A stretch of DNA of 64,000 nt from Streptomyces naganishii JCM 4654 (GTDB taxonomy: Bacteria; Actinomycetota; Actinomycetes; Streptomycetales; Streptomycetaceae). This document shows, one piece after another, positions 7,684-16,715 of this stretch (positions within the stretch are counted from its first letter, which is position 1; every line of letters starts with the position of its first letter). A program made the position numbers and the translations under genes. The notes below the pieces were generated by a model. It saw nothing but the letters and a program-made list of their open reading frames with translations. It did no database searches and was not told the DNA's origin. Where the stretch lies: the NCBI RefSeq assembly GCF_014650575.1, contig NZ_BMVF01000003.1, forward strand, positions 310,001 through 374,000, given 5' to 3'.

Positions 7684-8526
7684 TCAGATGGCCAGCGCCA
7701 CCACTCCCACCACCGCGAACGCGAGACCGGCCAGCAGCACAGAGCCCGTCAGCAGGATGAGTACCGCACCGAACACGAGCCATCCTGTCGTCCGGCGACC
7801 GACCATGGCGGTATCGGGGTTCACGGGGTCGTACGTGATCTCGGCCCGCTCGGCACCTCCGTCCGAGCTCTTGCACTCACGCCGTACGCCGTGACTGTCG
7901 ACGTAGGCGTAGTAGTACTGCTTGCCGCCCTCGTGCCAGTGGGTCCCCTGTAGCTCTCCCTCGACGGTGATCCCCCGGGTCCGCAGCGCCCAGGGCTCCC
8001 GGAACACCTGCCACCCGGCCCGCACGCCTTCCGCCCCGCCGGCGATCAGGAGGGGGGCCACCGCCCAGAAGACCCCCGGGACCACCCCGGTGGCGCCGGT
8101 TATCAGTAGCCCCTTCACCAGCAGCAGGGCGAGCACCAGCACATACCCGCCTCCGAGGCCCCACCAGAGCAGGCGGACCCGGTTCGGTGCCGCCCGTTCC
8201 AGCGGCTTCTCGGTCACCAGCTCCGCCCCGTTCGGCCGCGGCTCATCGGCGTCCCGTATGGGCAGTGCACGGCGGACGGCCTGCGCGAACTCGTGCACGG
8301 CAGAGGCACTGCGGCACCTGAGGTGGTAGGCCACGGGCTCGTCGCCCGTCAGTACGACGGTCAGCTGCCGGTCTTTGGCGCCGTGAACGTCGACTCGTTC
8401 TATCGCCGTCACCGGTATCCGGCGCCGCACGCCGTCCGTCTTCAGCAGCACCGCCCCGTCCCGCAGCCGGGCGGAGGCACGGCGTCTGCCGTGCAGCACC
8501 AGCGAGGACGTCTCTGTTGAGGTCAT
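7684..8526 (-). CDS. DUF3592 domain membrane protein, passenger of the IS element
   Basis: A 280-residue protein. Residues 1-95 resemble a small PH-like beta domain (GAVLLKTDGVRRRIPVTAIE). Two TM segments follow at about 115-140 and 145-165, then a DUF3592 beta domain (TVEGELQGTHWHEGGKQYYY, later AEITYDPVNPDTAMVG), then a C-terminal hydrophobic hairpin at about 247-278. DUF3592 domains are usually flanked by TM helices and have no settled function. The gene lies inside the terminal repeats of the element, 80 bp downstream of the transposase on the same strand, so it probably moves with it. It contains more A/T third positions than its neighbours, consistent with transfer. Confidence 0.8.
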   Translation of the reverse strand: MTSTETSSLVLHGRRRASARLRDGAVLLKTDGVRRRIPVTAIERVDVHGAKDRQLTVVLTGDEPVAYHLRCRSASAVHEFAQAVRRALPIRDADEPRPNGAELVTEKPLERAAPNRVRLLWWGLGGGYVLVLALLLVKGLLITGATGVVPGVFWAVAPLLIAGGAEGVRAGWQVFREPWALRTRGITVEGELQGTHWHEGGKQYYYAYVDSHGVRRECKSSDGGAERAEITYDPVNPDTAMVGRRTTGWLVFGAVLILLTGSVLLAGLAFAVVGVVALAI

Positions 8527-8606
8527 GCGGGCACATTAGGCGAGCTCGGGACCGGAGGGGACGGTTCGGCCGTGTGACGAAGCAGGGGCATCTGGCCCGG
8601 TGCTAT

Positions 8607-10276
8607 TCAGGTCCGTGGCCGGTGAGTTCGGGTGACGTCGATGCCGAGGAGTTCAAGGACGTGGAGCTGGACGCCCCGGGTGATCTGCACCATCGGCGGG
8701 TCGGTGATGGTGCCGATGCGCAAGGTGAGTTCGCCGAGGTGGTAGAGGATCATCCGGCCGGTGGGGCGGGCCCGGCGGTTGTCCGGGTAGAGGCCGGCCA
8801 TGGTCTGCTGGGGGCCGAGAGCCCGTCTGACCTGGCGCTCGATCAGGCAGAAACACGAGCAGGGCCAGGCAGATCACCTGGATCAGGGCTGCGACGCGGT
8901 GGTTGTGCTGGACGAAGACCGGGGTGACCGCGAGTGGGCCTTTTGAAGTCGTGGTAGCGCCATTCGACCGTGCCCTGGCCTTTGTAGTGGATCAGGACCT
9001 GCGCGGGGCCGGCCTTGGTGCGGGGGATGCCGGCCAGCAGCGCGTACCAGCCGTCGACCGCGGCCTCAGCCTCCAGCGCCTCCTGGCCGAAGTGCCAGTG
9101 CAGGCGGGGGCCGTTGGCCTCGTACTCGGTGATGTGCCAGCGCAGGCAGGAGACCACGCGGCGTCTGGCGGCGATCACCCCGACCCGGGCCGCGATCTTC
9201 TCGCGTGTCTTGTAATGCCGCCCACCCGCCGCAGCGACGAGCTTGTCCAGCTCCGCGCTCGCCTTGGCCAGCCGGTTGGCCCGGGCCGCCTGCTGGCCCT
9301 TGGCATGGGCCGTGGAATGCACCAGGATCCGCCGCACCCTCAGTACCGGGTCGCGCTTGCGCGGCCCGGCCAGGGTATGGACGTCCTCCAGCACCTGGTA
9401 GACCTCCCGCTGGTCGGCCGGCTTGCCGGCGTCCCGGTCGGGCACCCAGTCCACGACCTGGGCCCGGGCGAGATCGAGCGCGGCGTAGACCTCGTCCTTG
9501 ACCTGCGCGGCCGGGACCGGCGCGATGAACTCCGCCCCCGCCTGAAGCAGCGCGGCGACGTTCCGGTAGGACACCAGCTTGGAGTCCGCGACCATCAAGA
9601 ACTTCTGCTCACCCGCCAGCTGGGACAGATCCCGCATCGCCCCGACGACTTGACTGGCCTCGGCCGCACCGCCACCGAAGACACGGGCATGGACGGGGAC
9701 ACCACCGTCGGCCGACACCGCGAGCCCGGCCTGGACCTGCTTCAGCTCGAATCGCCGGTCCTTGGGACGCCCGTAGCCGATGAGCGGGTACTGCTCGTCC
9801 TGGTCCTGCTCGGGGTAGGCGCCATGGACGGACATGCTGGTCATGTCCCAGTGCAGCCGCGCGGTGTCGATACCGAACTCGGCGATCGCCCGCGCGCCGA
9901 CCGTACCCGCAACCTTCTCCAGGTGCGGGGCGATCGCGTCCAGAGGCCGGGCAAGACGGTCGTCGTTGAGCAGACCCGCCTCAATCCCGAAGACCTCCTC
10001 CACCGCCCAAGTGCGCGCCCAGTCACCGACCCGCACCAGCGGCGCGGGCGAGGTCAGCCGGTTCGCCACCATCGCCTCGATCACCTGCCCATGCGTCAGG
10101 TGCGCACTCGCACCACCTGGGCAGATCTCGTCGACGATCCCCGCTACGTCCAGCCGGCGCAGAAACTCGGCAGCGACAGGCAGAGCGCCCAGACGCTTCT
10201 CCACCACGGACGTCACCGCGCACTCGAAGCGCTGGCGCTGGGACCGTGGCCGCGGGGACCGGGAAGTCATCGACAC
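8607..10276 (-). pseudogene. IS1634 family DDE transposase, frameshifted twice
   Basis: Restoring two frames gives a protein of about 555 residues. The DDE residues are visible: Asp in LHWDMTSMS (about residue 143), Asp in LMVADSKL (about 230) and Glu in TVEWRYHDFK (about 438). A continuous reading ends soon after the Glu motif. Removing one base from TTTT at 8941-8944 restores FKGPLAVTPVFVQHNHR. Removing one from AAA at 8851-8853 restores FCLIERQVRRALGPQQ, and the C-terminus then runs to 8607. Both changes are single-base insertions in homopolymers, so assembly error is possible. Otherwise the transposase is dead. Confidence 0.85.
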
Positions 10277-10322
10277 ACCCGGACCAACGCCCCACCACCA
10301 GTCCCGGACACCACCAAGACAA

Positions 10323-10359
10323 CCAGATCATCCGAATCAATGACCTGCGAAGTGCGGGG
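10323..10359 (-). repeat. Right terminal inverted repeat of the IS1634-type element
   Basis: Inverted copy of 7591-7627; 34 of 37 positions match. It lies 46 bp upstream of the transposase start. CTAG follows directly outside. Confidence 0.85.
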
Positions 10360-10516
10360 CTAGCCGGCGTCCCGCAGCGCCGGGGCGGGCTCGCGGGCGG
10401 GGTGCATCGGCGACACGCCACGAGGGTGGGGCGGGAGCTCTCCCCCGGTGGGGTCGTCGGTGTCATGCTGGTGACATCAGCGATCTCCTCCGTCCGCCGG
10501 GGTAAGGGGTTCCGCC

Positions 10517-11869
10517 GTGCTGCGTGTCGCCGTCATCGGCTCGGGGCCGAGCGGGTGCTACACCGCTCAGGGCCTCGTCCAGCAGGACCCGAGCGTCCAC
10601 GTCGACGTACTCGACCGGCTGCCGTGCCCGTACGGGCTCGTGCGGTACGGCGTGGCGCCGGACCACGAGAAGATCAAGTCGCTCCAGAACAATCTGCGCG
10701 CCGTCCTGGAGCACGAGCGCGTCCGGTTCCTCGGCGGGGTGCAGATCGGCGGCCCGCGCGGGCTGCCCGCGACCCGGCTGCTGGAGCTGTACCACGCGGT
10801 GGTCTACTGCGTGGGCGCGGCGACCGACCGCCACCTGGGCATCCCGGGCGAGCAGCTGCCGGGGAGCTGGTCGGCGACCGAGTTCGTCTCCTGGTACAGC
10901 GCGCATCCCGACGCCGTGGACGACGGGTACGTACGGGATGTGCGCAGCGCCGTCGTGATCGGCGTCGGCAATGTCGCCGTGGACGTCACGCGGATGCTCG
11001 CCCGGGGCGCGGCGGAGCTGAACCCCACCGACATGCCCGAGGCGGCGCTGGCCGCGCTGGCCGCGAGCCGGGTGCGCGAGATCCACATGGTGGGTCGGCG
11101 CGGCCCCTCGCAGGCCCGCTTCACCACCAAGGAGCTGCGGGAGCTGGGCGCCCTGCCGGACGCCGGTGTCCTCGTGGACCCGCGGGAGCTGGAGCTGGAC
11201 CCGGCGTACGCCGAGCCCTCGGCGCTGCCCGCGGCCCAGCGCCGCAACGTCGAGGTGCTGCGCGGCTGGGCAGCGGCCCCGCCGGAGGGTCACGCGCGGC
11301 GGATCCGGCTGCGGTTCTTCCTGCGGCCCGTCGAACTGCTCGCCGTGGACGGCAGGGTGGGCGCGGTGCGGTTCGAGCGTACGGTGCCGGACGGGCGCGG
11401 CGGGGTGACCGGCACCGGGCGGTACGAGGACGTCGGGGCGCAGCTGGTGCTGCGGTCGGTGGGCTACCGCGGAGTCCCGTTGGAGGGGCTGCCGTTCGAC
11501 GCCGCCACCGGCACCGTGCCGCACCAGCAGGGGCGGGTGCTGCGCGAGGGTTCCGTCGCGCGGGGCGAGTACGTGGCCGGCTGGATCAAGCGGGGCCCCA
11601 CGGGCGTCATCGGCACCAACCGGCCGTGCGCGAAGGAGACGGTGACGTCGCTGCTCGCGGACGCGCCCGTGCTGGCGGACAGGCCGGTGCCCGAGGACCC
11701 CGTGGCGGTGCTGCGCGCCGAAGGTGTGGAACCGGTCGGCTGGGCGGGTTGGCTGGCCATCGAACGGGCGGAAGCGGAACTCGGCGCCTCCCTCGGCCGC
11801 ACGGTGGTGAAACTCCCGGACTGGCAGTCCCTCCGCACGGCAGCAGCCACAGCGTCCCCCGCACCCTGA
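10517..11869 (+). CDS. FprA/adrenodoxin-reductase-like FAD-dependent NADP oxidoreductase
   Basis: A 450-residue flavoprotein. The N-terminal FAD Rossmann motif GSGPSG (residues 8-13) is followed by PCPYGLVRYGVAPDH, an NADP-binding motif VVIGVGNVAVDV (about 143-154), the VGRRGPSQARFT segment and the C-terminal GWIKRGPTGVIGTN. These are hallmarks of ferredoxin/adrenodoxin-NADP reductases such as FprA. It probably passes electrons between NADPH and a ferredoxin, perhaps for P450s; no ferredoxin or P450 gene is adjacent. Start is GTG 10517 with AAGGGG upstream. It begins 157 bp beyond the IS element and looks intact. Confidence 0.88.
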   Translation: MLRVAVIGSGPSGCYTAQGLVQQDPSVHVDVLDRLPCPYGLVRYGVAPDHEKIKSLQNNLRAVLEHERVRFLGGVQIGGPRGLPATRLLELYHAVVYCVGAATDRHLGIPGEQLPGSWSATEFVSWYSAHPDAVDDGYVRDVRSAVVIGVGNVAVDVTRMLARGAAELNPTDMPEAALAALAASRVREIHMVGRRGPSQARFTTKELRELGALPDAGVLVDPRELELDPAYAEPSALPAAQRRNVEVLRGWAAAPPEGHARRIRLRFFLRPVELLAVDGRVGAVRFERTVPDGRGGVTGTGRYEDVGAQLVLRSVGYRGVPLEGLPFDAATGTVPHQQGRVLREGSVARGEYVAGWIKRGPTGVIGTNRPCAKETVTSLLADAPVLADRPVPEDPVAVLRAEGVEPVGWAGWLAIERAEAELGASLGRTVVKLPDWQSLRTAAATASPAP

Positions 11870-12395
11870 ACAGGGCCGACCCGGACCCTGCTCCCGGCCC
11901 CGACCGGAACGGTGGCACGCCCCACGACCACGTCGCCCGCCCCCGGCACACGCCCGGCCGACCGCACCGGCCCCGCGCGCTCCCCCGGCCCACCGACCCG
12001 GCACACGCCCGGCCATGCACACGGCCCCGCGCGTCCCCGAGGCCCGCGTCGGCCCGGCACACTCCCGACCGTGCACACGGCCCCGCGCGTCTCCCCGGAC
12101 GGCAGCGCCGGCCGGCGCGCTCCCGCCGCGGGCCGCCGCAGGCCGGCCGGTTCAGACCGGCGCCGGCTCAGCAGTGTCCGGCTGGACCGCGAGTCCCGGC
12201 TCCCGCCAAGGCCGTAGCACGGGCCGTGGCACGGCTCGGCGCCGCCCCGCCGTCCCGGCCCGCTCCCGACCGACAACACCGGCCTTGCACCACTCCGACC
12301 CCGCGCCCTTCCCCACCACACCCCGCGGCGGACCGGTCGGCCCAGGCCGACGCGGCCCACCCGTACACGCGCCCCTCACCCCGTGTTCGCGCCCC
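11870..12395. other. 526 bp intergenic region with three 55-56 bp tandem repeats
   Basis: Between the convergent FprA-like and P-type ATPase genes. It holds three imperfect tandem repeats beginning at 11942, 11997 and 12053 (period 55-56 bp). Each opens with CCCGGCACAC.CCCG.CC and contains CCCCGCGCG. The rest is C-rich sequence with a short direct repeat GCGCCCCTCACCCC just before the ATPase stop. Codon-like bias on one strand produces long open frames, but none shows a protein motif or ribosome-binding site. Confidence 0.7.
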
Positions 12396-15300
12396 TCACC
12401 CCCGCGCCGCCTCCGGCAGCAGGCGCAGGATCGTCTCCTCCAGACGAGGCAGGGCTCGCTGGCCTGCCAGGGCCAGGGCGATCGCGGCGATCACTCCCGC
12501 CCAGGCGAGCGGGCCCAGGGGGGTGCAGCCGAAGAGGCGGCTCACGCCCGGGATCTGTACCAGGGCGACCAGGGCGACGGCCGAGCCGAGGGAGGTCACC
12601 CGGACCAGGGGGCTGTCGCGGCGGTCGAGCAGGGTCTGGGCGAGCTGGGTGCCGACGACCCCGCACAGGGCCATGGTGCCGGAGCGGCGGGTGGTGCCGG
12701 GGGTGAAGCGGCCGATCAGCCAGGCCGTGACCGCGCCCAGGCAGGTGGTCATGGCGCGGTGGCGGATCTGCCGGATCAGCGGCTCCCCCAGGACGCCGCC
12801 GGCCGCGTCCTCGGGCGAGCCGGCCCGCGCCTGCTCGGCGTCCTCCTTGGGCGTCACCGCCACCGCCATGGCCGGGAAGAGGTCGGTGAAGAGGTTCACC
12901 ATCAGCATCTGGCGGGTGGACAGCGGCGCACGCCCCGACAGCAGCGTGCCGAGGATGCCGAAGCCGACCTCGCCCGCGTTGCCGCCGATGAGGATGGCGA
13001 TGGCGTCGGCGACGCTGTGCCACAGGGCGCGGCCCTCGCCGACCGCGTCGATGAGGACGGTGAGGTCGTCGTCGGTGAGGACGATGTCGGCGGCGTTGCG
13101 CGCGGCGGCCGAGCCACGGGCGTTGATCCCGACGCCGATGTCGGCGGCGCGGATCGCCGCCGCGTCGTTGGCGCCGTCGCCGACCATGCCGACCACCCGG
13201 CCCGCGTCCCGCAGCGCCTCGACGACCTGGAGCTTCTGCTCGGGCGCGACCCGGGCGACGACCCCGGCGTCGCGCAGCATCCGGGCCCGGGCCGACCGGT
13301 CGGCGGCGGCCAGTTCGTCGCCGGTGACCACCTGGGTGTCATCGGGCCAGCCCAGCTCGGTGGCGATGGCGCGGGCGGTCTGCGGGTGGTCGCCGGTGAG
13401 CATGACGGGCCGTACGCCCTCCTGGTAGAGGCCGCTCACCAGGGCCGTGGACGTCTCGCGCGGCACGTCGGACAGCGCCAGCAGCCCGACGAACTCCAGG
13501 TCCGCCAGCCCTTGTTCGAGGGCGCCGGTCTCGTCCTCCCCTTCACCCAGCCGCCGTTCGGCGACCGCCAGGACCCTGAGGCCGGCGCCGGCCAGGTCGT
13601 GCGAGGTGGCGATGGCGTGGTCGGGCAGGCCGGTGCAAGCGGGCAGGACGGTCTCCGGGGCGCCCTTGACCACGAGGACGCGCGGTCCGTCGTCGGCGCG
13701 GCCCACGGCGGCGGCGTACCCGCGGGCGGCCTCGAATCCGAGGCCCTCCAACTGCGTCCAGCCGGCGTCGGGCGGGGCCGCGTCGAGGACGGCCTCGTCG
13801 GTGGCGTGCACCGGCCGGTCGGTGCCCCCGTTGAGGCGGGGGCAGGCCCGGGCGGCGGTGCGCAGCGTGCCGGTGGAAGCCTCGTCGCGGACGGCGTGCA
13901 CGTCCCCCTCGGTGTCGGAGGCGCGCACGACGCGCAGCTTGTTCTCGGTGAGGGTGCCGGTCTTGTCGAAGCAGATGGTGTCCATCCGTCCCAGCGCCTC
14001 CAGCGTGCGCGGGGTCCGTACGAGCACTCCGCCGCGGCTGAGCCGCCGGGCCGCCGCGAGCTGCGCGACCGTGGCGACCAGGGGCAGGCCCTCGGGCACG
14101 GCGGCCACGGCGACCGCGACGCCGCCGCTGACCGCCTCGCGGATGGGGGTGCCGCGCAGCAGCGACAGACCGGTCACCGCGGCCCCGCCCGCGAGCGTCA
14201 ACGGCAGTGCCTTGCGGGTGAGTTCCTGGAGCCTGGCCTGCACACCGGCGGCCGGGGGCGTGCGCGCGGCCAGGTGCACGGCGCGGGCGGCCTCGGTGCG
14301 TTCGCCGGTGTCCACGACGACGGCCCGGGCCTGCCCGGCCACCACGGTCGTGCCCTCGAAGACCATGCACAGCCGGTCGGCGACGGCGGCGTGCGGGGTC
14401 GGGTCGGTCTGCTTCTGCACCGGCAGCGACTCCCCCGTCAGCGCCGACTCGTCGACCTCCAGGCCTTCCTCCCACAGCAGCCGGGCGTCGGCGGGCACCA
14501 CGTCGTCGCCCTTGAGCTCGATCACGTCGCCGGGCCGCAGCTTCCCGGCATCGACGGTGCGGGTGCCGCCCGCGGGCGCCTCGCCGGGCGGGGGCGCCAC
14601 GCGCGCCTTCCGCTTCTGCTCGGCGAGCAGCCCGGACAGCGCCCGTTCGGCCCGCAGCCGCTGGACGCCGCCGACGAGGGCGTTCAGGTCCAGGGCGCCG
14701 ACGACCAGCAGGGCGTCCATGACGGAGCCGAGGATCGCCGAGGCCGCCGATCCGACGGCCAGCACGGGGGTGAGGGGGTCGTGCAGTTCGCCGCGCACGG
14801 CCTGGCCGAGTTGCCAGGTCCAGCGGGCCGGGGCGAGCGCGGGGTGCCCGGTGACGCTGCGGGCGGTCTTGCGGACGCGGGTGGCGGCCTGCTGGAGCGG
14901 GGTGGGCACGGCCACCGGTTCCTGTTCCAGGCGCTCGCGGGCCTCGTCCCACTCCAGTTCGTGCCAGTGCACGCGCGGGCGCGGGTGAGGGGCGCGCGCG
15001 GCGGCCACCCCGAGGGCGGCGCGTACCCCGGACAGCAAGGCGGTGGCGGCGCCGGCGTCCACCGGCGCGTGCCGCAGTCCGGGCAGTACGGCGCGGCGCC
15101 CGCGGCCGCCCTTGGACTCGCCGACGGCCACGAGGAGCCCGGAGAGCGCGGCGCCGGAGCGGGCGAGCGTCTGGGAGCGGCGGCCCACGGAGCGGGCCGC
15201 CGGGATGGCGGTGAGCAGCCGCCACACGTCGGGCAGGCCGTGCAGGGAGAGGATGTCGGCGCCCCAGACGACGGCTCCGTCGCCGTCGGCGAGGGCGACG

Positions 15301-16706
15301 GCGATGTCGCTGGCGCGCAGTCCCGCCAGCACGTCGCGCTCTTCGGCCGACCGCATCCGGGCGATCGTGAGGACCGCGCCGCCCTCGCCCTCCTCCTCGT
15401 CGCCGCGCAGCCCGTGCACGACGTCGTCCAGCGGCCGCCGGGCGTCCACGACCTGGTCGGCGAGCCCGGTGAAGTCCTCCAGCGACGGATGGTCCACCAC
15501 CACGACCTTCAGGCCGGCCCGGCGTGCCGCGTCCAGGACGGGTTCGGCCCACGGGTCGGCCTCGCCGTCCGCGGTGCGCAGGGCGCTCGGGTGCAGGACG
15601 ACGGTGCCGGCCATCTCCAGCTGCCGCAGCCGCTCCGGGTCGCGCACCAGCACGCCCGTGCGGGAGAGCGTCGCACTGAGTACGGCGTGGAAGACGGCGG
15701 GGCCGTAGCGCGCGGCCTTGGGCGAGCCGGCCAGGACCGCCTCGGCGGCCTCGGCGATGTCCTGCTTGACCAGCAGGGTCGCGGCCGCGCCGATGAGGCT
15801 GCCGGCGGAGGCGTGGTTGGCGTACTCCTGGGCCGGGGACACGTGCAGCGGCGGGCGCGGGGAGCCGTCCGGGGGGACGCTGAGGCGGTGCGGTGCGCAC
15901 AGTTCGTCGTGGACCGAGTCGAAGGCGGCCGAGCGGGCGACCGTCTCGGCCAGCTGGCAGGCGCGCAGCGCCCCGTCGAGCACCAGCGAGGTGGGGCTCT
16001 GTCCCGCGCCGTGCGCGGCGGCGTTGGCGCAGGCCAGCAGGAGGTCCATGCGGGGGGCGCCGAGGCGGGCGCGCAGCCAGGCGCGGAAGCGCGGGTTCTC
16101 CCGCAGCAGCGTCACGGTGGCGGTGACCAGGCGGGGCGACGGCGGCAGGCGCAGGGCGGAGGCGGTGAGTCCGGCGGCGATGCCGGCCACGTCGGCCGCG
16201 AGGGTGGCGGCGGCGGCCCGTACGCCCGCGGGGTCGGCCGGGTGCGTGGTCTCCTCGGGGTCTCCGGCGGCGAGGGCGAGCCCATGCCGGGCGGCGAGGT
16301 CGGCCGCGTGGTCCATGACCTCGTCGGCGACCTCGTCCTCGGTGACGGTGACGACCAGGCGCGCGAGGCCCTGGTCCCAGTAGGCGAAGAGGACGTCGGG
16401 CCGTTCGGCCAGCCGGGCGGCCAGGCGCCGCGCCAGGTGTTCGATACCGCCGGCGCGGCGCACCTTTTCGGGTTCCGCCGCGCGCACCCTGAGGTGCGCC
16501 CGTGTCCCGGAGCGCCAGTGGTCGCCGGCGCCGGGCAGCGCGTTGCGGGCGACCCGGGCCACGCGTACCGCGGCGTCAGCGCCGCGCACGCCGGCGCGCG
16601 CGGTTGTGGCCATCGCTCCGGCGGCCGCCCCGACCGCGGGGGCGGCCACGCGGGCGAGCAGCCGGGGGGCGGCGGACGCCGGCGCCGTCAGCAGACCTAG
16701 CACCAT
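12396..16706 (-). CDS. CtpI-like giant cation-translocating P-type ATPase
   Basis: A 1436-residue P-type ATPase. About 600 N-terminal residues form an Ala/Arg-rich extension (LFAYWDQGLARLVVTVTED, then alpha-helical repeats). The pump core follows: LTGES actuator loop (about residue 757), PEGLP in M4 (about 870), phosphorylation site DKTGTLTEN (about 914), TGDHPQTA and the hinge VGDGANDAAAIRAADIGVGI (about 1174), and four C-terminal TM helices. PEGLP is typical of P2-type (Ca/Mn-like) pumps, unlike the CPC of heavy-metal P1B pumps. The outsized N-terminus resembles mycobacterial CtpI/CtpH, whose ions are not firmly known. It lies 9 bp downstream of a basic-tailed protein gene and is probably co-transcribed with it. 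Confidence 0.9.
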   Translation of the reverse strand: MVLGLLTAPASAAPRLLARVAAPAVGAAAGAMATTARAGVRGADAAVRVARVARNALPGAGDHWRSGTRAHLRVRAAEPEKVRRAGGIEHLARRLAARLAERPDVLFAYWDQGLARLVVTVTEDEVADEVMDHAADLAARHGLALAAGDPEETTHPADPAGVRAAAATLAADVAGIAAGLTASALRLPPSPRLVTATVTLLRENPRFRAWLRARLGAPRMDLLLACANAAAHGAGQSPTSLVLDGALRACQLAETVARSAAFDSVHDELCAPHRLSVPPDGSPRPPLHVSPAQEYANHASAGSLIGAAATLLVKQDIAEAAEAVLAGSPKAARYGPAVFHAVLSATLSRTGVLVRDPERLRQLEMAGTVVLHPSALRTADGEADPWAEPVLDAARRAGLKVVVVDHPSLEDFTGLADQVVDARRPLDDVVHGLRGDEEEGEGGAVLTIARMRSAEERDVLAGLRASDIAVALADGDGAVVWGADILSLHGLPDVWRLLTAIPAARSVGRRSQTLARSGAALSGLLVAVGESKGGRGRRAVLPGLRHAPVDAGAATALLSGVRAALGVAAARAPHPRPRVHWHELEWDEARERLEQEPVAVPTPLQQAATRVRKTARSVTGHPALAPARWTWQLGQAVRGELHDPLTPVLAVGSAASAILGSVMDALLVVGALDLNALVGGVQRLRAERALSGLLAEQKRKARVAPPPGEAPAGGTRTVDAGKLRPGDVIELKGDDVVPADARLLWEEGLEVDESALTGESLPVQKQTDPTPHAAVADRLCMVFEGTTVVAGQARAVVVDTGERTEAARAVHLAARTPPAAGVQARLQELTRKALPLTLAGGAAVTGLSLLRGTPIREAVSGGVAVAVAAVPEGLPLVATVAQLAAARRLSRGGVLVRTPRTLEALGRMDTICFDKTGTLTENKLRVVRASDTEGDVHAVRDEASTGTLRTAARACPRLNGGTDRPVHATDEAVLDAAPPDAGWTQLEGLGFEAARGYAAAVGRADDGPRVLVVKGAPETVLPACTGLPDHAIATSHDLAGAGLRVLAVAERRLGEGEDETGALEQGLADLEFVGLLALSDVPRETSTALVSGLYQEGVRPVMLTGDHPQTARAIATELGWPDDTQVVTGDELAAADRSARARMLRDAGVVARVAPEQKLQVVEALRDAGRVVGMVGDGANDAAAIRAADIGVGINARGSAAARNAADIVLTDDDLTVLIDAVGEGRALWHSVADAIAILIGGNAGEVGFGILGTLLSGRAPLSTRQMLMVNLFTDLFPAMAVAVTPKEDAEQARAGSPEDAAGGVLGEPLIRQIRHRAMTTCLGAVTAWLIGRFTPGTTRRSGTMALCGVVGTQLAQTLLDRRDSPLVRVTSLGSAVALVALVQIPGVSRLFGCTPLGPLAWAGVIAAIALALAGQRALPRLEETILRLLPEAARG

Positions 16707-16715
16707 GACGCGCCC

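Larger units (their letters stand above)
7591..10359 (-). mobile_element. IS1634-type insertion element with a passenger gene (about 2.77 kb)
   Basis: Near-perfect 37 bp terminal inverted repeats (7591-7627 and 10323-10359, three mismatches) enclose a decayed IS1634-type transposase and, colinear and downstream, a DUF3592 membrane protein gene. Flanking tetranucleotides CTAA (left) and CTAG (right) may be a degenerate 4 bp target duplication. The element sits between a tetR stop codon and the FprA-like gene. Transposase-only members would be expected near 2 kb, so a full-length extra gene inside the repeats is unusual. I looked for a third repeat copy between the two internal genes and found none, which argues against a chance nested arrangement. 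Confidence 0.75.

Noticed and set aside
8851..8944. Programmed ribosomal frameshifting in the transposase
   Set aside because: Two shifts in the same direction would be required, after the catalytic Glu, with no recognised slippery site or stimulator; simple indels fit better.
12015..16700. A 1561-codon open frame on the + strand opposite the P-type ATPase
   Set aside because: It is the antisense shadow of a GC-rich gene; composition is Gly/Ala/Arg with no motif, while the opposite strand has all P-type ATPase motifs.
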